Counted from the first letter of the stretch, positions 45,736 through 57,175 are shown. The stretch: DNA of 64,000 nt from Gnetum montanum (GCA_015680685.1 MNCI01028318.1:413536-477535), one strand, 5' to 3'. The notes: generated by a model from the letters alone, not told the origin. Numbers and translations: made by a program.

Positions 45736-46249
45736 AATTGTGTGTAGAAACTATGGGCCATAAAGCAATCATCTATCTCTGCATGTAAATAGTGTGCACT
45801 AGAAGTAGAAATTTAGAGGTGTCTATACACAGTAGCCACAAAACAAGAGGGCATCTAGTGGCTAACTACTAATTCAAAAAGTAGCATACTTTTCATGGAA
45901 CCAATTGAGAGCTTGACACCTGCATATGTCATAGGCATGGACCAGTAACTCTTTGATGATACAAATGATGATACTCACTGGTGAGAGTTGGAAATTCTTG
46001 AAAAATTCAAACAAGAGTCCCTTGAGTTAAAAATGTTACCATTTGAAATGGAATATATATTTTTGAAGAATGGGAAGCTGGTTATAATCAAGGCAAAACT
46101 TGCTCTAGCACAGAAAAAGATGCCATTGAAGATAGTTGAAAAATGATCAACAACATTTTCTTGATCATATCCTAAACTCATAGTAATTGATCCTAGGATA
46201 TGCTAGCACTACATCTACACTAATCCAACTATGAAGCCAAAAAGATATC

Positions 46250-47460
46250 CTTAGAGGTGCTGAACCCCAAATTGAAGCAGATAGTCAAGGAGGAAATCAA
46301 ACAACTCCTCAAGGTGGGGTTCATCTATTCCACTATAGATAGCAAGTGGGTTAGCCCACTTGTAATTATTTCAAAGAAAGGTTGAAAGTGGCTATTCTGC
46401 ATCAATTTCAAGCTGCTAAATATGGCAACATTCAAGAATCAATTTCCATTACTATTGTTTGACTAGGTGCTAAACACAATATCTGGGCATTTCTACTACA
46501 GTTTTCTAGATGGTTGTACTGGCTATAACCAAATTTAAAGTACACTAGAAAACTAAGAAAAGATAATATTTATGAGTCCTTAGGGGAATTTTGCATATTG
46601 CAAGATCTTGTTTTGTTTATTCAATGTTCCTACAACATTCCAATGCTTGGTCTTGAGCATTTTTCAACATCAGATCGATAGTGATGTGGAAGCCTTCATG
46701 AATGACTTCTCCACCTATGGAGCCACATTTGAGAAATCCCTAGACCACCTTGAGTAAGTGCTATAATGGTGTGTTGAAACAAACTTATGGCTTAATTGGT
46801 AGAAAATTCATCTCATGGTCCAGGAGGGCATTGTACTGGGGCACAAAATCTTGCAAGTAGGAATTGAGGTAGACCTTGAGAAAATAAGGGTCATCAAAGG
46901 AATAACCCATTATCTAGAAATAGTTAAAGCTATTTAGTCATTCCTTGGACATACTAGCTACTACTAGAAATTCATAGAGAATTTCTCTCAGATCACAAAA
47001 TCATTGGTGAAGCTAACAAAGAAAGATGCTTCCTTTTTTCAGACTACAAAATGTGAGAAAGCATTCTAGCATCTGACAGAGAACCTAATTGATCTAGACC
47101 ATTTCATATTATCATGGATGCATCAAATTATGCATTGGAAGTTGTGTTGAAATATTTAGATGATAAGAAATTTCCATATTACATCCACTACACCAGCTGA
47201 AGCATTGTGGGTGCACAACTAAACTACATTACTATAGAGAAAGAATTGATGGTGGTGGTGTTTTCTCTAGAGATGTTTAAGCATTATGTTCTTGAATACA
47301 AGGTGTTTATGCATACAGATCATAGTGCCATCTACTTCCTAATGAACAAGCCAACAGTGAGCCCCTGTGTCATATAGTGGCTGGTGATCTTGCAGAATTT
47401 CATCTTATAATGGTGGATCGAAAGGACACTGATAATGTGGTCACTGATCAGTTGTCTTAG
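46250..47460 (+). pseudogene. Reverse transcriptase and RNase H of element F
   Basis: RT blocks run KEEIKQLLKVGFIYS, SKWVSPLVIISKKG, FYYSFLDGCTGYNQI and AFMNDFSTYGATFEKSLDHL, with the catalytic box changed from DD to ND. MVQEGIVLGHKILQVGIEVD follows, which is the Athila signature region. RNase H is represented by YITIEKELMVVVFSLEMFK and HYVLEYKVFMHTDHSAIYFL (47.22-47.34 kb). At least ten stops and several frameshifts occur. No second RNase H is present, which separates this lineage from element D. Confidence 0.8.
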
Positions 47461-47739
47461 TTGCAATGGGATGACAAAGAGAAACAAATCTCACTCTCTG
47501 ATATGTTTCTTGATGAACTCCTCTTTGCTGGAGTGATAACTAAACAAATGCTCAATGAGCCAAAATGGTATGGTAACATTCTCACCTATCTTCTCACTCA
47601 GGAGATGCCACAAAGGTTGGACCACCAAAAGAAACAATTGTTTCTTCACTAGATGAAGCACTTCATGGAGATCAATGTACACCTCTACAAGGTGTGAGCT
47701 AATGGCTTGGTTCATTGGTGTGTCCCTAATTCTAATCAA

Positions 47740-48700
47740 CTCCATGTTGTCCAAGATGCTCATAAAGGTCCTTGTGGAGGACACTATGCTAGGAGACACA
47801 TGACCATTAAAATCCTGATGGTAGGGTACTATTGGCCAACACTCTTTAGGAATGTCCATCATTAGGTCTACTCTTGTGAATAATGCCAATGAGATTGTGG
47901 AATAATTGCTCGAATGGAGGGACCTCAAAAATGGATTCAACCATTGGAACCATTCGACATTTGGGGCATTGACTTCATTGGTTCCATCACATCCATGTCA
48001 AATAGAAAGGCATACATCATAGTTGTTGTTGACTATTGTATGAAGTGGGTAGAAGCAGTAGTCATCATCGACTGTACATCTTCTACTACTATTGGGTTTG
48101 TACAAAAAAAACATTATAAACGAGTTTGGTGTGCCATGTGCATTAATTTCGAACAATGGAACTCATTTTATAGGTACTACTTTTTAGAAACTCGTACAAT
48201 GCTTGGGGGTTGAATGTAAACTCACAACACCTTACCATCCCCAAGCTAATGATCAAGCTAAGGTTACCAATAGGGAAATCACAAGGATACTAACAAGAAC
48301 TGTTAGCAAATATAGGAAATATTGGAGCACAAAACTCAATGATGCTCTTTGGACTTACTACTCAATATGGAAACTTCCTATCGGCTATTCTCCCTATGAG
48401 CTTGTGTACAAGAAATTACTAATACTTCCTATTCAATCTAAACTCCATACACTTTCAATAGCTTTTGACCTTGACCTTGACTTGAGTCTAGCCTAAAAAG
48501 AATGATTAATGAATCTAAACCTACTAGATGAAAATCGATTGGTAGCCTTATCATCTAATGAGTTGCACAAGGCCTATAACAAAAAGCGTCATGACTTAAA
48601 AATTAGAAAAGTCAAATTTCAACTAGGAGATAAGGTTCTCTACTGGAACCTCACACATGTACCTTAATTAGCTAAGTTTCAAATGTTGTGAAAATGACCT
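47740..48700 (+). pseudogene. Integrase of element F
   Basis: The HHCC region is near 47755-47890 (DAHKGPCGGHYARRHMTIK, then YYWPTLF). The core has FDIWGIDFIGSI (first Asp) and VVVDYCMKWVEAV. The second catalytic region reads ISNNGTHF in pieces, so the second Asp is now Asn. YHPQANDQAKVTNREITRIL carries the Glu. The C-terminal part keeps YNKKRHDLKIRKVKFQLGDKV. Stops and shifts make it inactive. Confidence 0.78.
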
Positions 48701-48879
48701 TACATCATTTATAAAAATTTTCTTTCAGGGGCCATGATGATCTATAAACTTGAGAGTCCAAATAAGAAATAGCTAGTCAACATTCAATAAATTAAACCTT
48801 TCCATGAGCATATGCCAGCTAACACAACAAACATCTCATCAGATAGACAACCACACTCCATATTTCAGATCTTGTCCTT

Positions 48880-50550
48880 TCAACTTAGTCATGGGGGAGA
48901 TGGCCACCCATGTTAACCATACAAATAGCTTCTTAGTTTTTCAACTTTTTTGTTTTACACATTTTTTGTTTTACAACTTTTTATTTTAAACATTCTTTAT
49001 TTTACATCTTTTTGTTTTTATGTTATTAATTTTTCTAATTTTTTTACACCATCATTAGCACATTTGATATTTCTTGAATATTTTACACTTTCTTTTATAT
49101 TTTATTTTATTTAATATGATTTTCTAACTTTATATTATTAAGTGCTAAGTACATTGATACTGTGTTACCTGATGGTGGTATGTATTATTTTTATTTGATT
49201 GTTGGTGTATGATTTCTAGGTTTGAATTTTTTAATATATAATTAGGACATGGTTTATTTTCATGAAATAGGTAGTGAGTCCATAGCATCCATACATCCAC
49301 AATCTCTATGGTTTTCCTTGTTTTAGAAATATGCATTCCCTTTTTCATCGATAAAACTTTAACAAATTTGTGACTTTGGTAGTTTCTAGACTTGGTAAGG
49401 ATTTAAAGGTTTGAACATGGTGTGGCTTCAAGGGAATTTGGAATTCTCTGTACTTTTCTATTTACCTAGGTGTATGTGTGTTTTCATGAATTTCTTACCA
49501 TTCCATGCCAATTAATATAGGAAGTTGTATAAGTCCTTGCATGGTGTGGTTTTCATCAAATGAAAAGATGATGATGATGATGATGAGGATTCAAATCACA
49601 CCCCTTGGAAAAAATAAATCCATACATCCTTGCATGGTTTGGTTCTCATCGAAAAAAAAGAAGAAAAGAAGAAGAATGAGGATTCAAAGAATAACCCTTG
49701 GGCAAAATAAATGCATGTGTCTTTGCATGGTGTGGTTCCCATTTAAAAAAAAAACCAACAACAACAATGGGAATTCAAAGTAAACCCCTTAGATAGAATA
49801 AATGGGCTACAAGCACTAGTTATGGGACTAGTCCTCTCTAACTAAGGCCCTTCCTCACTTCCTAGTTATTCTCTAATAAGGAATAGTGGTTATTTTGTGA
49901 GAGCACTCATATGTCTCAAGGGATGGATTGGTCTTAGAATATTGATGTAAAGTCACTAAACATGGTTGATTTTTGTTTGGACTAAGGATGGATTCTATCA
50001 AGTAATTTAACCACAAAATCTACAAGGGACTTTACATGATCGTAATTAGGAACTCTATCCCACTCTCTCTCTCCTCCATCTATGCTTTCCAAGTCTCACC
50101 TCACTACCAGTTTCATGTTTTGGTTTGATGTGTCAAAACTCTTAGTTAGTTTCTTGTGAGCTTTTTATACTTAACCTTTTGTAATCATTAATCATCCACT
50201 AAGCCTATGGACTCTTTGGTTTGAAGCTATGCAAGGGAAAAAAAAGCTTATGCTTGCTTTGGGAAGGACCCACTTGCATGTCTTTTCGTTGGGTTAGTTG
50301 AGTTCTTTACCTTTGGACACTCTTACAATAAAATTATTTTTGTTTACCCCATTAATAACATCCAATTGTGCACAACTTCACAATATTTTTTAGTGAACTT
50401 TCCTTTTTCTTATTGTGAATTTTTATACCCTCTTCAAATATTTCCTTGTGTTAAATATTTTTTGATTTAATGGATGGCTTGTCTATTTTACGTTATTTGT
50501 TAGCCTTTTCAATAACACTACTTAAGAAACCAATCAATCACAATCACAAC
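48880..50550 (+). other. 3' noncoding region of element F (first part)
   Basis: It begins with AGTCATGGGGG at 48887-48897, directly after pol, and runs through T-rich DNA. It aligns with G at 53.0-54.5 kb (for example 'actagttatgggac' and 'tttgggaaggacccactt'). No conserved ORF is evident. Confidence 0.65.
49536..49801 (+). repeat. Three-unit tandem repeat in the 3' region of element F
   Basis: Three units of 80-95 bases each run from 'tgcatggt(g/t)tggtt' through a purine-rich, variable middle ((atg)n, (aag)n, (aac)n) to 'ttcaaa...ccc(c)tt(a/g)g.(a)aaataaa'. Element G has one unit only (about 53650-53735). Confidence 0.75.
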
Positions 50551-50555
50551 CTAGC
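50551..50555 (+). other. Target-site duplication of G, left copy (CTAGC)
   Basis: CTAGC directly before the LTR start TGATGAG at 50556. The right copy is at 55896-55900. Confidence 0.85.
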
Positions 50556-50576
50556 TGATGAGATGTGATATCGCAT
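50556..50576 (+). repeat. 21-base stub of the 5' LTR of element G
   Basis: It differs at one position (C/T) from the first 21 bases of the 3' LTR at 54968, then becomes gag-side sequence. Confidence 0.75.
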
Positions 50577-51629
50577 CCCATGCAACCCGAAGTATTATTG
50601 ACATAATGGAGGCTGTTAGAATTCCCACAAGGCATTTAAAAGATAGTCAGATCAAATGCTTAGACGTGAACAACATCCCACAATTTGAAGGGGGATACAA
50701 CACTGATTTGCAACATCATTTACAGGCATTCCACGATGCATGTGCCTTGTAGAATATAGAAAATGAGTGGAAAAAACTTAAGTTGTTCCCAAGGACATTC
50801 ACCAAGGAAGTAGAGAGTTGGTACTGGTCCTTAGAATCGTAAAGCAGAGAGTACCATGTTAGAATAGTTCAACGATAAGTATCAAAAATACACTCGAGTG
50901 TCTAATTTGCGTAAGTAGATCCAAGACTAGAAGCAGGGTATTCATGAACCCTTGGATACTACCATGGCCCACTACTACACATTGTTACATCGTTGCCTAG
51001 GCCATGGGTACATTTAGAGGGATCAACTTCACCACATCGTGGATGGGCTAAGGCATGAAACTAGAAGAACCCTTCGGACTTATGCCCAAGGGAGACTCTC
51101 ACAACTTAGAGCCCATGAAGTATATCACTGGTTGGAACAAGTAGCAAAAGAAGAAGGTGAGCTACACAAAAGGGAAAGTGTGGAAGAATACAACCGTGAC
51201 CCCTCTCTTCAAAAGAAGGGAGTAATATTTTGTGATGAAGAGCATGAGTCACCAATCGAAGAGTTGGCGAATAGAAAAACCTTGCTGATTCAAAAGTTAA
51301 CAACAGAAATAGCGGCTAGGGTAGATGATGTATGGAGTTCCTTAGACTCTAAAATTGAAATTGTCTTAAAAATTGTAGAAGATTCTAAGGTAGAACAAAG
51401 TAGTGACAAAGGTAAGAAAAAGTGGAGAGATTTAGGCCCTACACATAACAAGGGTAAGGGGAAAATCACTAACTCCGATGTGGTTGTGGATTCAGACATA
51501 GACGATGAAGATGGATGTGAGATCTGCCATTATGACCATCCTAAGGGATGTTGTCCAATCATCTCACATCTACAGGAGTTTGGGGTGTATGCACTTAATC
51601 CAAGACTCAACCAACAGCAAACACCCTGA
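50577..51629 (+). pseudogene. gag of element G
   Basis: The frame reads VRIPTRHLKDSQIKCLDVNN and FEGGYNTDLQHHLQAFHDAC, as in element F. A better preserved 196-codon stretch (51039-51629) holds the capsid end and the intact knuckle CEICHYDHPKGCC (CX2CX3HX4C, near 51513-51555). The N-terminal half of gag was lost in the 5' deletion. Stops lie at about 50748 and 50840. The long open C-terminal stretch shows that G is younger than F. Confidence 0.78.
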
Positions 51630-52204
51630 AGGTTACCTTATCCCGAAGGTAACCCAAGGTAGTTTTACCAATCATTAACGTATTATCCAAGTGGAACTCC
51701 ACCACAACCCATCAGACAACATCGGTAGTGGCAATACCCATAGTCATGGGGGATGCCATCACCGAAACATCAGTACCCTTACTGGTAGCCTGACCCTTAT
51801 GGATATTATGTGCAGCAGTCGATTTCTCCAAGTGACTCTATGAGTCACACAACTTCCCACCATTACTACCAAGTTTGGGAGTACTTCATAAGGACTCCTT
51901 CTCCTCTGGGAGACACTCCATACCCACACCATCCTCCAAATCCATTCACACCTCTTCAACAAGTAGTTCTCATAACACCTCCTTCTCCAACAATGCAAGG
52001 GGAACTTCCTACTCAACCACAGAAATGTCACACTACGAGAGTTGTAAATATTCAACTTGCTACTAGTTTTGACAACTGTAAAAAGAGAAGATTCTTCTTC
52101 AGAATCAAAATCCCAAAAAAAAATCTTACAATAACAAGCAGTTGAGCCCATGTACACTCCTCCACCATCTAATACTTCGGAACACCCTTAAGTCCAACAG
52201 AGCT
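51630..52204 (+). other. Proline-rich region between gag and protease in G
   Basis: The in-frame pieces read PYPHHPPNPFTPLQQ and PPSPTMQGELPTQPQ, similar in style to the tails of B and C. AGTCATGGGGG occurs at 51742-51752. Confidence 0.55.
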
Positions 52205-52960
52205 TAATGCATACGGTTATGTTGACGCATACTGTAATCGACTGGATCAAGGTAGGCCATCTTCATAGGAAACTAACTGATCTTGAAAGTTTCTTAATCT
52301 ACCTTCAAGTTTCCAAAAATGAACCACATAGGGCTCTTCTTGACTCAAGTTTCGGAGTCAAATTAATTTCACAAGAGATGTATCACACCTGGAACCTGCC
52401 CCAACTTAAGAAGAGTAACATTCAACTAGAGCTGGCAGACTAGTCCATCACCATTCCCTTGGGATTGGTGGAGGACATCATTACCACTATGTGTGGTTGT
52501 ACTCACCTAGCTAATTTCCTGGTGATTGAAGTTAACAACAATGAAGGGGAATTCCCAATTATAATGGGAAGGGCATGGCTTAGTACAGTAGACGCATGCC
52601 TTAGAATCCGCGATCTTTCCTTCAAAATCTCTAAGATATACATTTATGGAAATATTGAGAAGAGGAAAGTTCCATGCATCACATATAGTGATTCATTGGG
52701 TGATGACATGGAGGACATGCCTCCATGCAGCAGGTGTGCCCTTGAATCTTTGAAACAAAGATGCCTATATATAGCAACAACACGACCAGTAGAAGACACT
52801 TTGTGGTTGACATCTACTAGAAGGAGCAACCAAATATCCATGGAACGAACTAAGGCAGTAACCCATGCCAACAACGAAGGCATAGACACATTGGAATATG
52901 AGCGTTGCCAACTTCCACCCCTTAATCTAAGATCACCAATTGGGAGAAGTTGGACACTTC
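52205..52960 (+). pseudogene. Protease of element G
   Basis: ALLDSSFGVKLISQEMYHTW gives the catalytic region with DSS where DTG or DSG is expected. LVEDIITTMCGCTHLANFLV and IIMGRAWLSTVDACLRI complete the retropepsin fold. One TAG separates the two halves. Downstream the frame continues to the deletion junction near 52975, where sequence matching F at about 45.99 kb changes to sequence matching F at about 48.86 kb. Confidence 0.75.
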
Positions 52961-52974
52961 TTAGAAATTCAAAT

Positions 52975-54601
52975 AGGCGCTCATTATTTCAGATCTCTTC
53001 CTTTCCACTTAGTCATGGGGAAGATGTCCACCTATGCTAATCATATGGGACCGTTAGTTCTTTTTACGTTTTTTTTACACATTTTTGTTCTACAATGTTT
53101 TTTTCTTACACACTTTTGTTTTACAAATTTCCTTAACTTTTCTAGTTTTTTTTTATAACTTTCTTTAAGTTTTCTTGTTTTTTGTTTTACAACATCGTTA
53201 TAATTTTTCCATTTTGTGTGTGTGTGTGTGTGTGATCCATCCTGTAAGTTTGTCACCCAATAAGTGTTTGGAATGATGGTATGAACTATTTTCCTATTGA
53301 TTGCTAATGTTTGGTTTTTACCTTAACTTATGATCTTGATACTAAGGTATGTTCTTTTGATATGGTAGGCAATGAGTTCACTTCATCCATCCATCCACAA
53401 CACTCTATGGTCTCTCATGGCTTGGAAATGTAAAGTCCCTTTCTTAATAAGAACTTAAATGAATCGGTGACTAGGTATTTCTCAAACTAAGGAAGGACTC
53501 AAGGTTTGAAAAGGGTGTGACTTCAAGGGAACTTGATGTTTTTGTATTGGCCATTCTCTTGGGTGCTTAGATGTTTTATTTTTGAGTTTTCTCGTCGTTC
53601 CGATGTTACCCCAACTATTGGAAGATGAGACAATAAAAATAAAAAGTCTTTGCATGGTGTGGTTCTCATGCATAAAAACACAAAACACAAAAAAAAATAA
53701 GTGAGAATTCAAAGCACACCCCTTAGACAAAATAAACTTGGGCTAAAAGCACTAGTTATGGGACCAAAAGTTTTTCCTCTAACTAAGGCCCTTCTCGCTT
53801 CCCATTTCTCTTTTTTTCGTCAGAATGGTGGTGATTCTTGGAGAAGGCATTCTTATTACTTCAAGAGGATGGTTTGGCCAAATGCATTGATGCAAAGTCA
53901 CTGGATGTGGTTGGTTTGAGGCTAGACTTGGAATGGGATTTTCTAAGTCACATTAATCATGAAACACACAAGCGGCTATACACCACCTTATTCTTGGGAT
54001 TCCATTCCATCCTCTTCTCTCCATCCTTCTCTCCATTGTTCACCTCATTACTGACTGTATCATTAGTGTATATTTTGGTAGATACATTGTTTTCTTTTTG
54101 GTAAATTCTTGTGGTTAAGACTTTAACTCTTCTTCCAATTGACATTCTTGGAGCCTACAGACTATTTGAATGTGGGTTTTTTAGGGCATTAAGGGCATGA
54201 GCCTACTTTGGGGAGGACCCACTGACATTCCTATTTGGGGCATTAGTTAAATTCTTTCCCTCAACATTTTGCAATTAATTTTATTTTGTTCCTTTCCATC
54301 TTGACATCCATTTCATCGATGCCATAGTTGTCCCTTTTTATCTATATTTCTTACTCCTTTTCTTTCTCCATTCTAATGCTACCGGAGGTTCGTGATTAGT
54401 CCCTTTTTTCGATTTTCTTCTAGCCCCAAATTTTTTTGAATTTCTTCCTAACCCCTACACCTTCGATAGTCATCATTACTATATCTCCTGATCCATATCA
54501 GCCATACCACAACCTAACCAATGAACTTACGCAAAAGCAAGGTATCAATTACATGATGATTCATTTACCCTTGCTAATATAAGATTATGTTGTGTGTGCA
54601 G
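52975..54601 (+). other. 3' noncoding region of element G
   Basis: A T-rich leader contains AGTCATGGGGA at 53011, a (TG)10 microsatellite at 53215-53234, and one copy of the repeat that is triple in F. It ends TGTGTGTGCAG before an ATG at 54602, the position where ORF2 starts in B and C, but little of an ORF2 follows here. Confidence 0.6.
53215..53234 (+). repeat. (TG)10 microsatellite
   Basis: Ten uninterrupted TG units. Confidence 0.95.
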
Positions 54602-54747
54602 ATGGTGATCATGCAATAATGGACCAGATCTGGAGGGAACACATGGAATGGAGCAGTGCTACAGTAGCTATGTAAGGAGCAAGACCAATGGTGTGCTTAC
54701 CGATGGACAACGGAAGACACAATCTTGGCGTTGGTAGTAGCAACACT

Positions 54748-54768
54748 TCTCTCTCTCTCTCTCTCTCT
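54748..54768 (+). repeat. (TC)n microsatellite
   Basis: About ten TC units, within the short 3' segment of element G. Confidence 0.9.
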
Positions 54769-54954
54769 TTCTCAGCTATCAACTAAGGCCTAATGTCATT
54801 GTAATAAGGTGTTCACCATTGTTGTCATGAACACCAGTTTTTTCAAGTCTTGTAATGATGATCTGTTCACATGTCATCTCATTAGTTTCATTCCCCTCAA
54901 TAATCCCATACCTTCCCAATATCTTGTAAGGAACTCGAGGACAAGTTTTTATTT

Positions 54955-54967
54955 AGTCATGGGGGTA
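54955..54967 (+). other. 3' polypurine tract of element G
   Basis: AGTCATGGGGGTA directly before TGATGAG. Confidence 0.8.
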
Positions 54968-55895
54968 TGATGAGATGCGATATCGCATAGGTCGCGATAT
55001 TGCATATGCAATATCGCGGTCCATCGCCAAGTCTATAAATAAGAGGTGGCTCTCCCTTGTTTTCCCATCCTGAGTTAGAAGTAGGGAAACTATAGTAGTT
55101 TGATCACTCCAGAGATAGAATATTTTCCATATGCCCAGAGTAGGAGTCCTAAAGTGAACGAATCTTTATTCGAGTAACATTGTACCTGAACATAAGTTGT
55201 GTACGGTAATAAAGATGAGCTTCCTAGATAAACCTTGCAATGCATGGAATAGGATTTTATTTATTGCTTTCTCTCTCACCCTTAAACTCCTAGAACACGG
55301 TATGAGTATGAATTGATTACGAGCATCTAGTGTGACTACTTGGTAACCCAGTGGCGTATTCAGGATCTGCGCTTGGTAATCCCAGTGGTAGTCATGCACA
55401 AAGATGTGTATGATTAGTTAAGGAATTGGATGCTCATCGCACTTAGGCTAGACTAGATTATCTCAACCCTTTCCTCCTAGTTAAGTGCCTTAGTACAACC
55501 ACTTCGAGCACGTGCATTACGCATGGTGATCCTAGCAACGATTAGCGGTTGGTAGCCGTGGTTGCATCAGTTCAAGGTGTGTACAGTAAGTGGGAATGGA
55601 TGCTGATGCTATGTTAATTTATACTTAGTCATTAGTTAGAATTAGTACTTAGTTTCTCAACCCTTCACCTTGTTAGCATAGGAGACATAAAACATAAAAA
55701 TATATAAAAATCATATACCTCAGACTTACTTAACCATACACCGTGACAACTACAAGTAAGTCTGTGAAGACAATGAATGATTAACCCCAAGTGTTCCATC
55801 GGGCGTGTAGGCACTTAGTCTACGGAGTTCGATCGGATCACGCATGCTACACTCGTTTCGTATGGTTGAGTGTAGGGGTACCTCACCACTCATCA
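54968..55895 (+). repeat. 3' LTR of element G (mosaic)
   Basis: TGATGAG ... CTCATCA, 928 bases, with U3 palindromes GCGATATCGC and GCGATATTGCATATGC and TATAAATA at 55034-55041. The left part (to about 55480) follows the B type. The right part carries a second set of R-U5 phrases (from 'tagtacaaccacttcgagc' to 'aggagacataaaacat') of the E/F type. It therefore looks like a recombinant of two LTR subfamilies. Confidence 0.75.
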
Positions 55896-55900
55896 CTAGC
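55896..55900 (+). other. Target-site duplication of G, right copy (CTAGC)
   Basis: CTAGC directly after CTCATCA; the F sequence resumes with 'taagtgtaacc'. Confidence 0.85.
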
Positions 55901-56332
55901 TAAGTGTAACCACTGATGAGACAAGGCATCTAATAGTTATGTGTTACACATTACATACTAATTCATGATTTTTTTATGATTGCAATAAGAAGCATGTACT
56001 CGAAGTATGACTATTGTCACCTAGGATGCAGCAGTACCACATAATGAGAACCATTCGTGCTCATTGAATCTCTTTTCTTTCTCTCATTCTTCTAGTAGTA
56101 AGAGGGTTTGGATGTCAATGTTATGCAAGGTGTTCACTTCTCTTCTCATGAACATCCAATGTTGTAAAAAATTTAATTCCGTACACTTGGGCACTCAAAG
56201 TATGTTTGTTTCATCTAAGTCAATTTGTAATGTTAGTTAATAATCCCATACCTACCCAATATATTATGTTGTAAAGAACTTGTTTCTCCTTTTCTACACT
56301 CAAGGACAAGTTTTCATTCAGTCATGGGGGTA
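55901..56332 (+). other. 3' region of element F after the nested insertion
   Basis: Noncoding. It ends with AGTCATGGGGGTA (56320-56332), the F polypurine tract. Phrases such as 'taataatcccatacc' and 'gtaa-gaactt..ctc-aaggacaagtttt' match G just before its own LTR. Confidence 0.7.
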
Positions 56333-57175
56333 TGACGAATCACATTTCATGTTAGCTCTAATGTTGGGTATGCGACGTCGCATACACGATGTCGGGGTCA
56401 TGATGTGACCTCATGTATGTAACATTGCGGTATATACTGTAAGTCTATACATACTACACTTGGGATCCAATTTTCATAGTATGTTTTTGTTCATTCTTAG
56501 TTAGAGTACCAAAGCTTTTGCTATTTCTTTTTCTTAGAGTTAGAATATTTTTTGAGTGCTCATAGAAGGAGTTTAAGTGTGTATGGTTCTTTGTTCAAGC
56601 ACTGATATACCTGAGTACAACAGTGTGATGGGAATAAGGCAAACTCTTTTGGCAATCCTTGTAGCACTAAAAATAGCTTAATATTTTCTTTATTGCATTT
56701 TACTTTCATGCTCTTTATTTTAATGCATTTGAATTAAGAAATTTATTTTTAGCAGTTAATGAACATAAGCATGACCACTTGAGCATTCATATAGTACTTG
56801 GTAACCCAAAACACTTAACGTTTGGTAGCCCAACAATGCTATATGTGTTCAGGAAAGTGGGATAGTTACTTGTGTTAGACTAGCTAAGCAATAGATGAAT
56901 TAGATCTTCAATTACTTAACCTTTCATTCTTGTTGTAGGCTATCAAACTCATAAAATATAGAACAATAAAAAATCATATACCTCAATTACACTTAAATCA
57001 TACCATTGAACTTCACAAGTGTAGTTGGGAAGACAACGAATGTTCTCAATGTCCATTTCACTTCCTATAAGAGCTAGTGAATTAGATAACTATAGGTCCA
57101 TAAAATTTGAATAGATCGTGCATAACACCTTAATGATTCATATGGTTGGGCAAAGGGATACCTAGCCACTCATCA
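56333..57175 (+). repeat. 3' LTR of element F
   Basis: It starts TGACGAATC and ends CTCATCA. The U3 has GCGACGTCGCATACACGATG. The TATA box has decayed to TATACATA at 56446-56453. Confidence 0.8.

Larger units (their letters stand above)
50556..55895 (+). mobile_element. Element G: deletion derivative nested in element F
   Basis: The insertion starts TGATGAGATG and ends CTCATCA and is flanked on both sides by CTAGC. Only about 21 bases of the 5' LTR remain before the sequence jumps into gag. Gag and protease are kept, but RT, RNase H and integrase are missing. The 3' region, polypurine tract and 3' LTR are present. G entered F and lost about one LTR, its 5' leader and 2.9 kb of pol. Confidence 0.85.
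41710..57175 (+). mobile_element. Element F: Athila-like retrotransposon hosting nested element G
   Basis: A 5' LTR, primer-binding site, gag, protease, RT, RNase H, integrase and long 3' region come first. After the nested G insertion (50556-55900) the remaining 3' region, a polypurine tract and the 3' LTR follow. The two F LTRs share a subfamily-specific U3 (GACGTCGC and GATGTCGG in place of GATATC) and are 850 and 843 bases long. The flanks attat (41705-41709) and ggtat (57176-57180) do not form a good target duplication. The element is dead. Confidence 0.82.
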
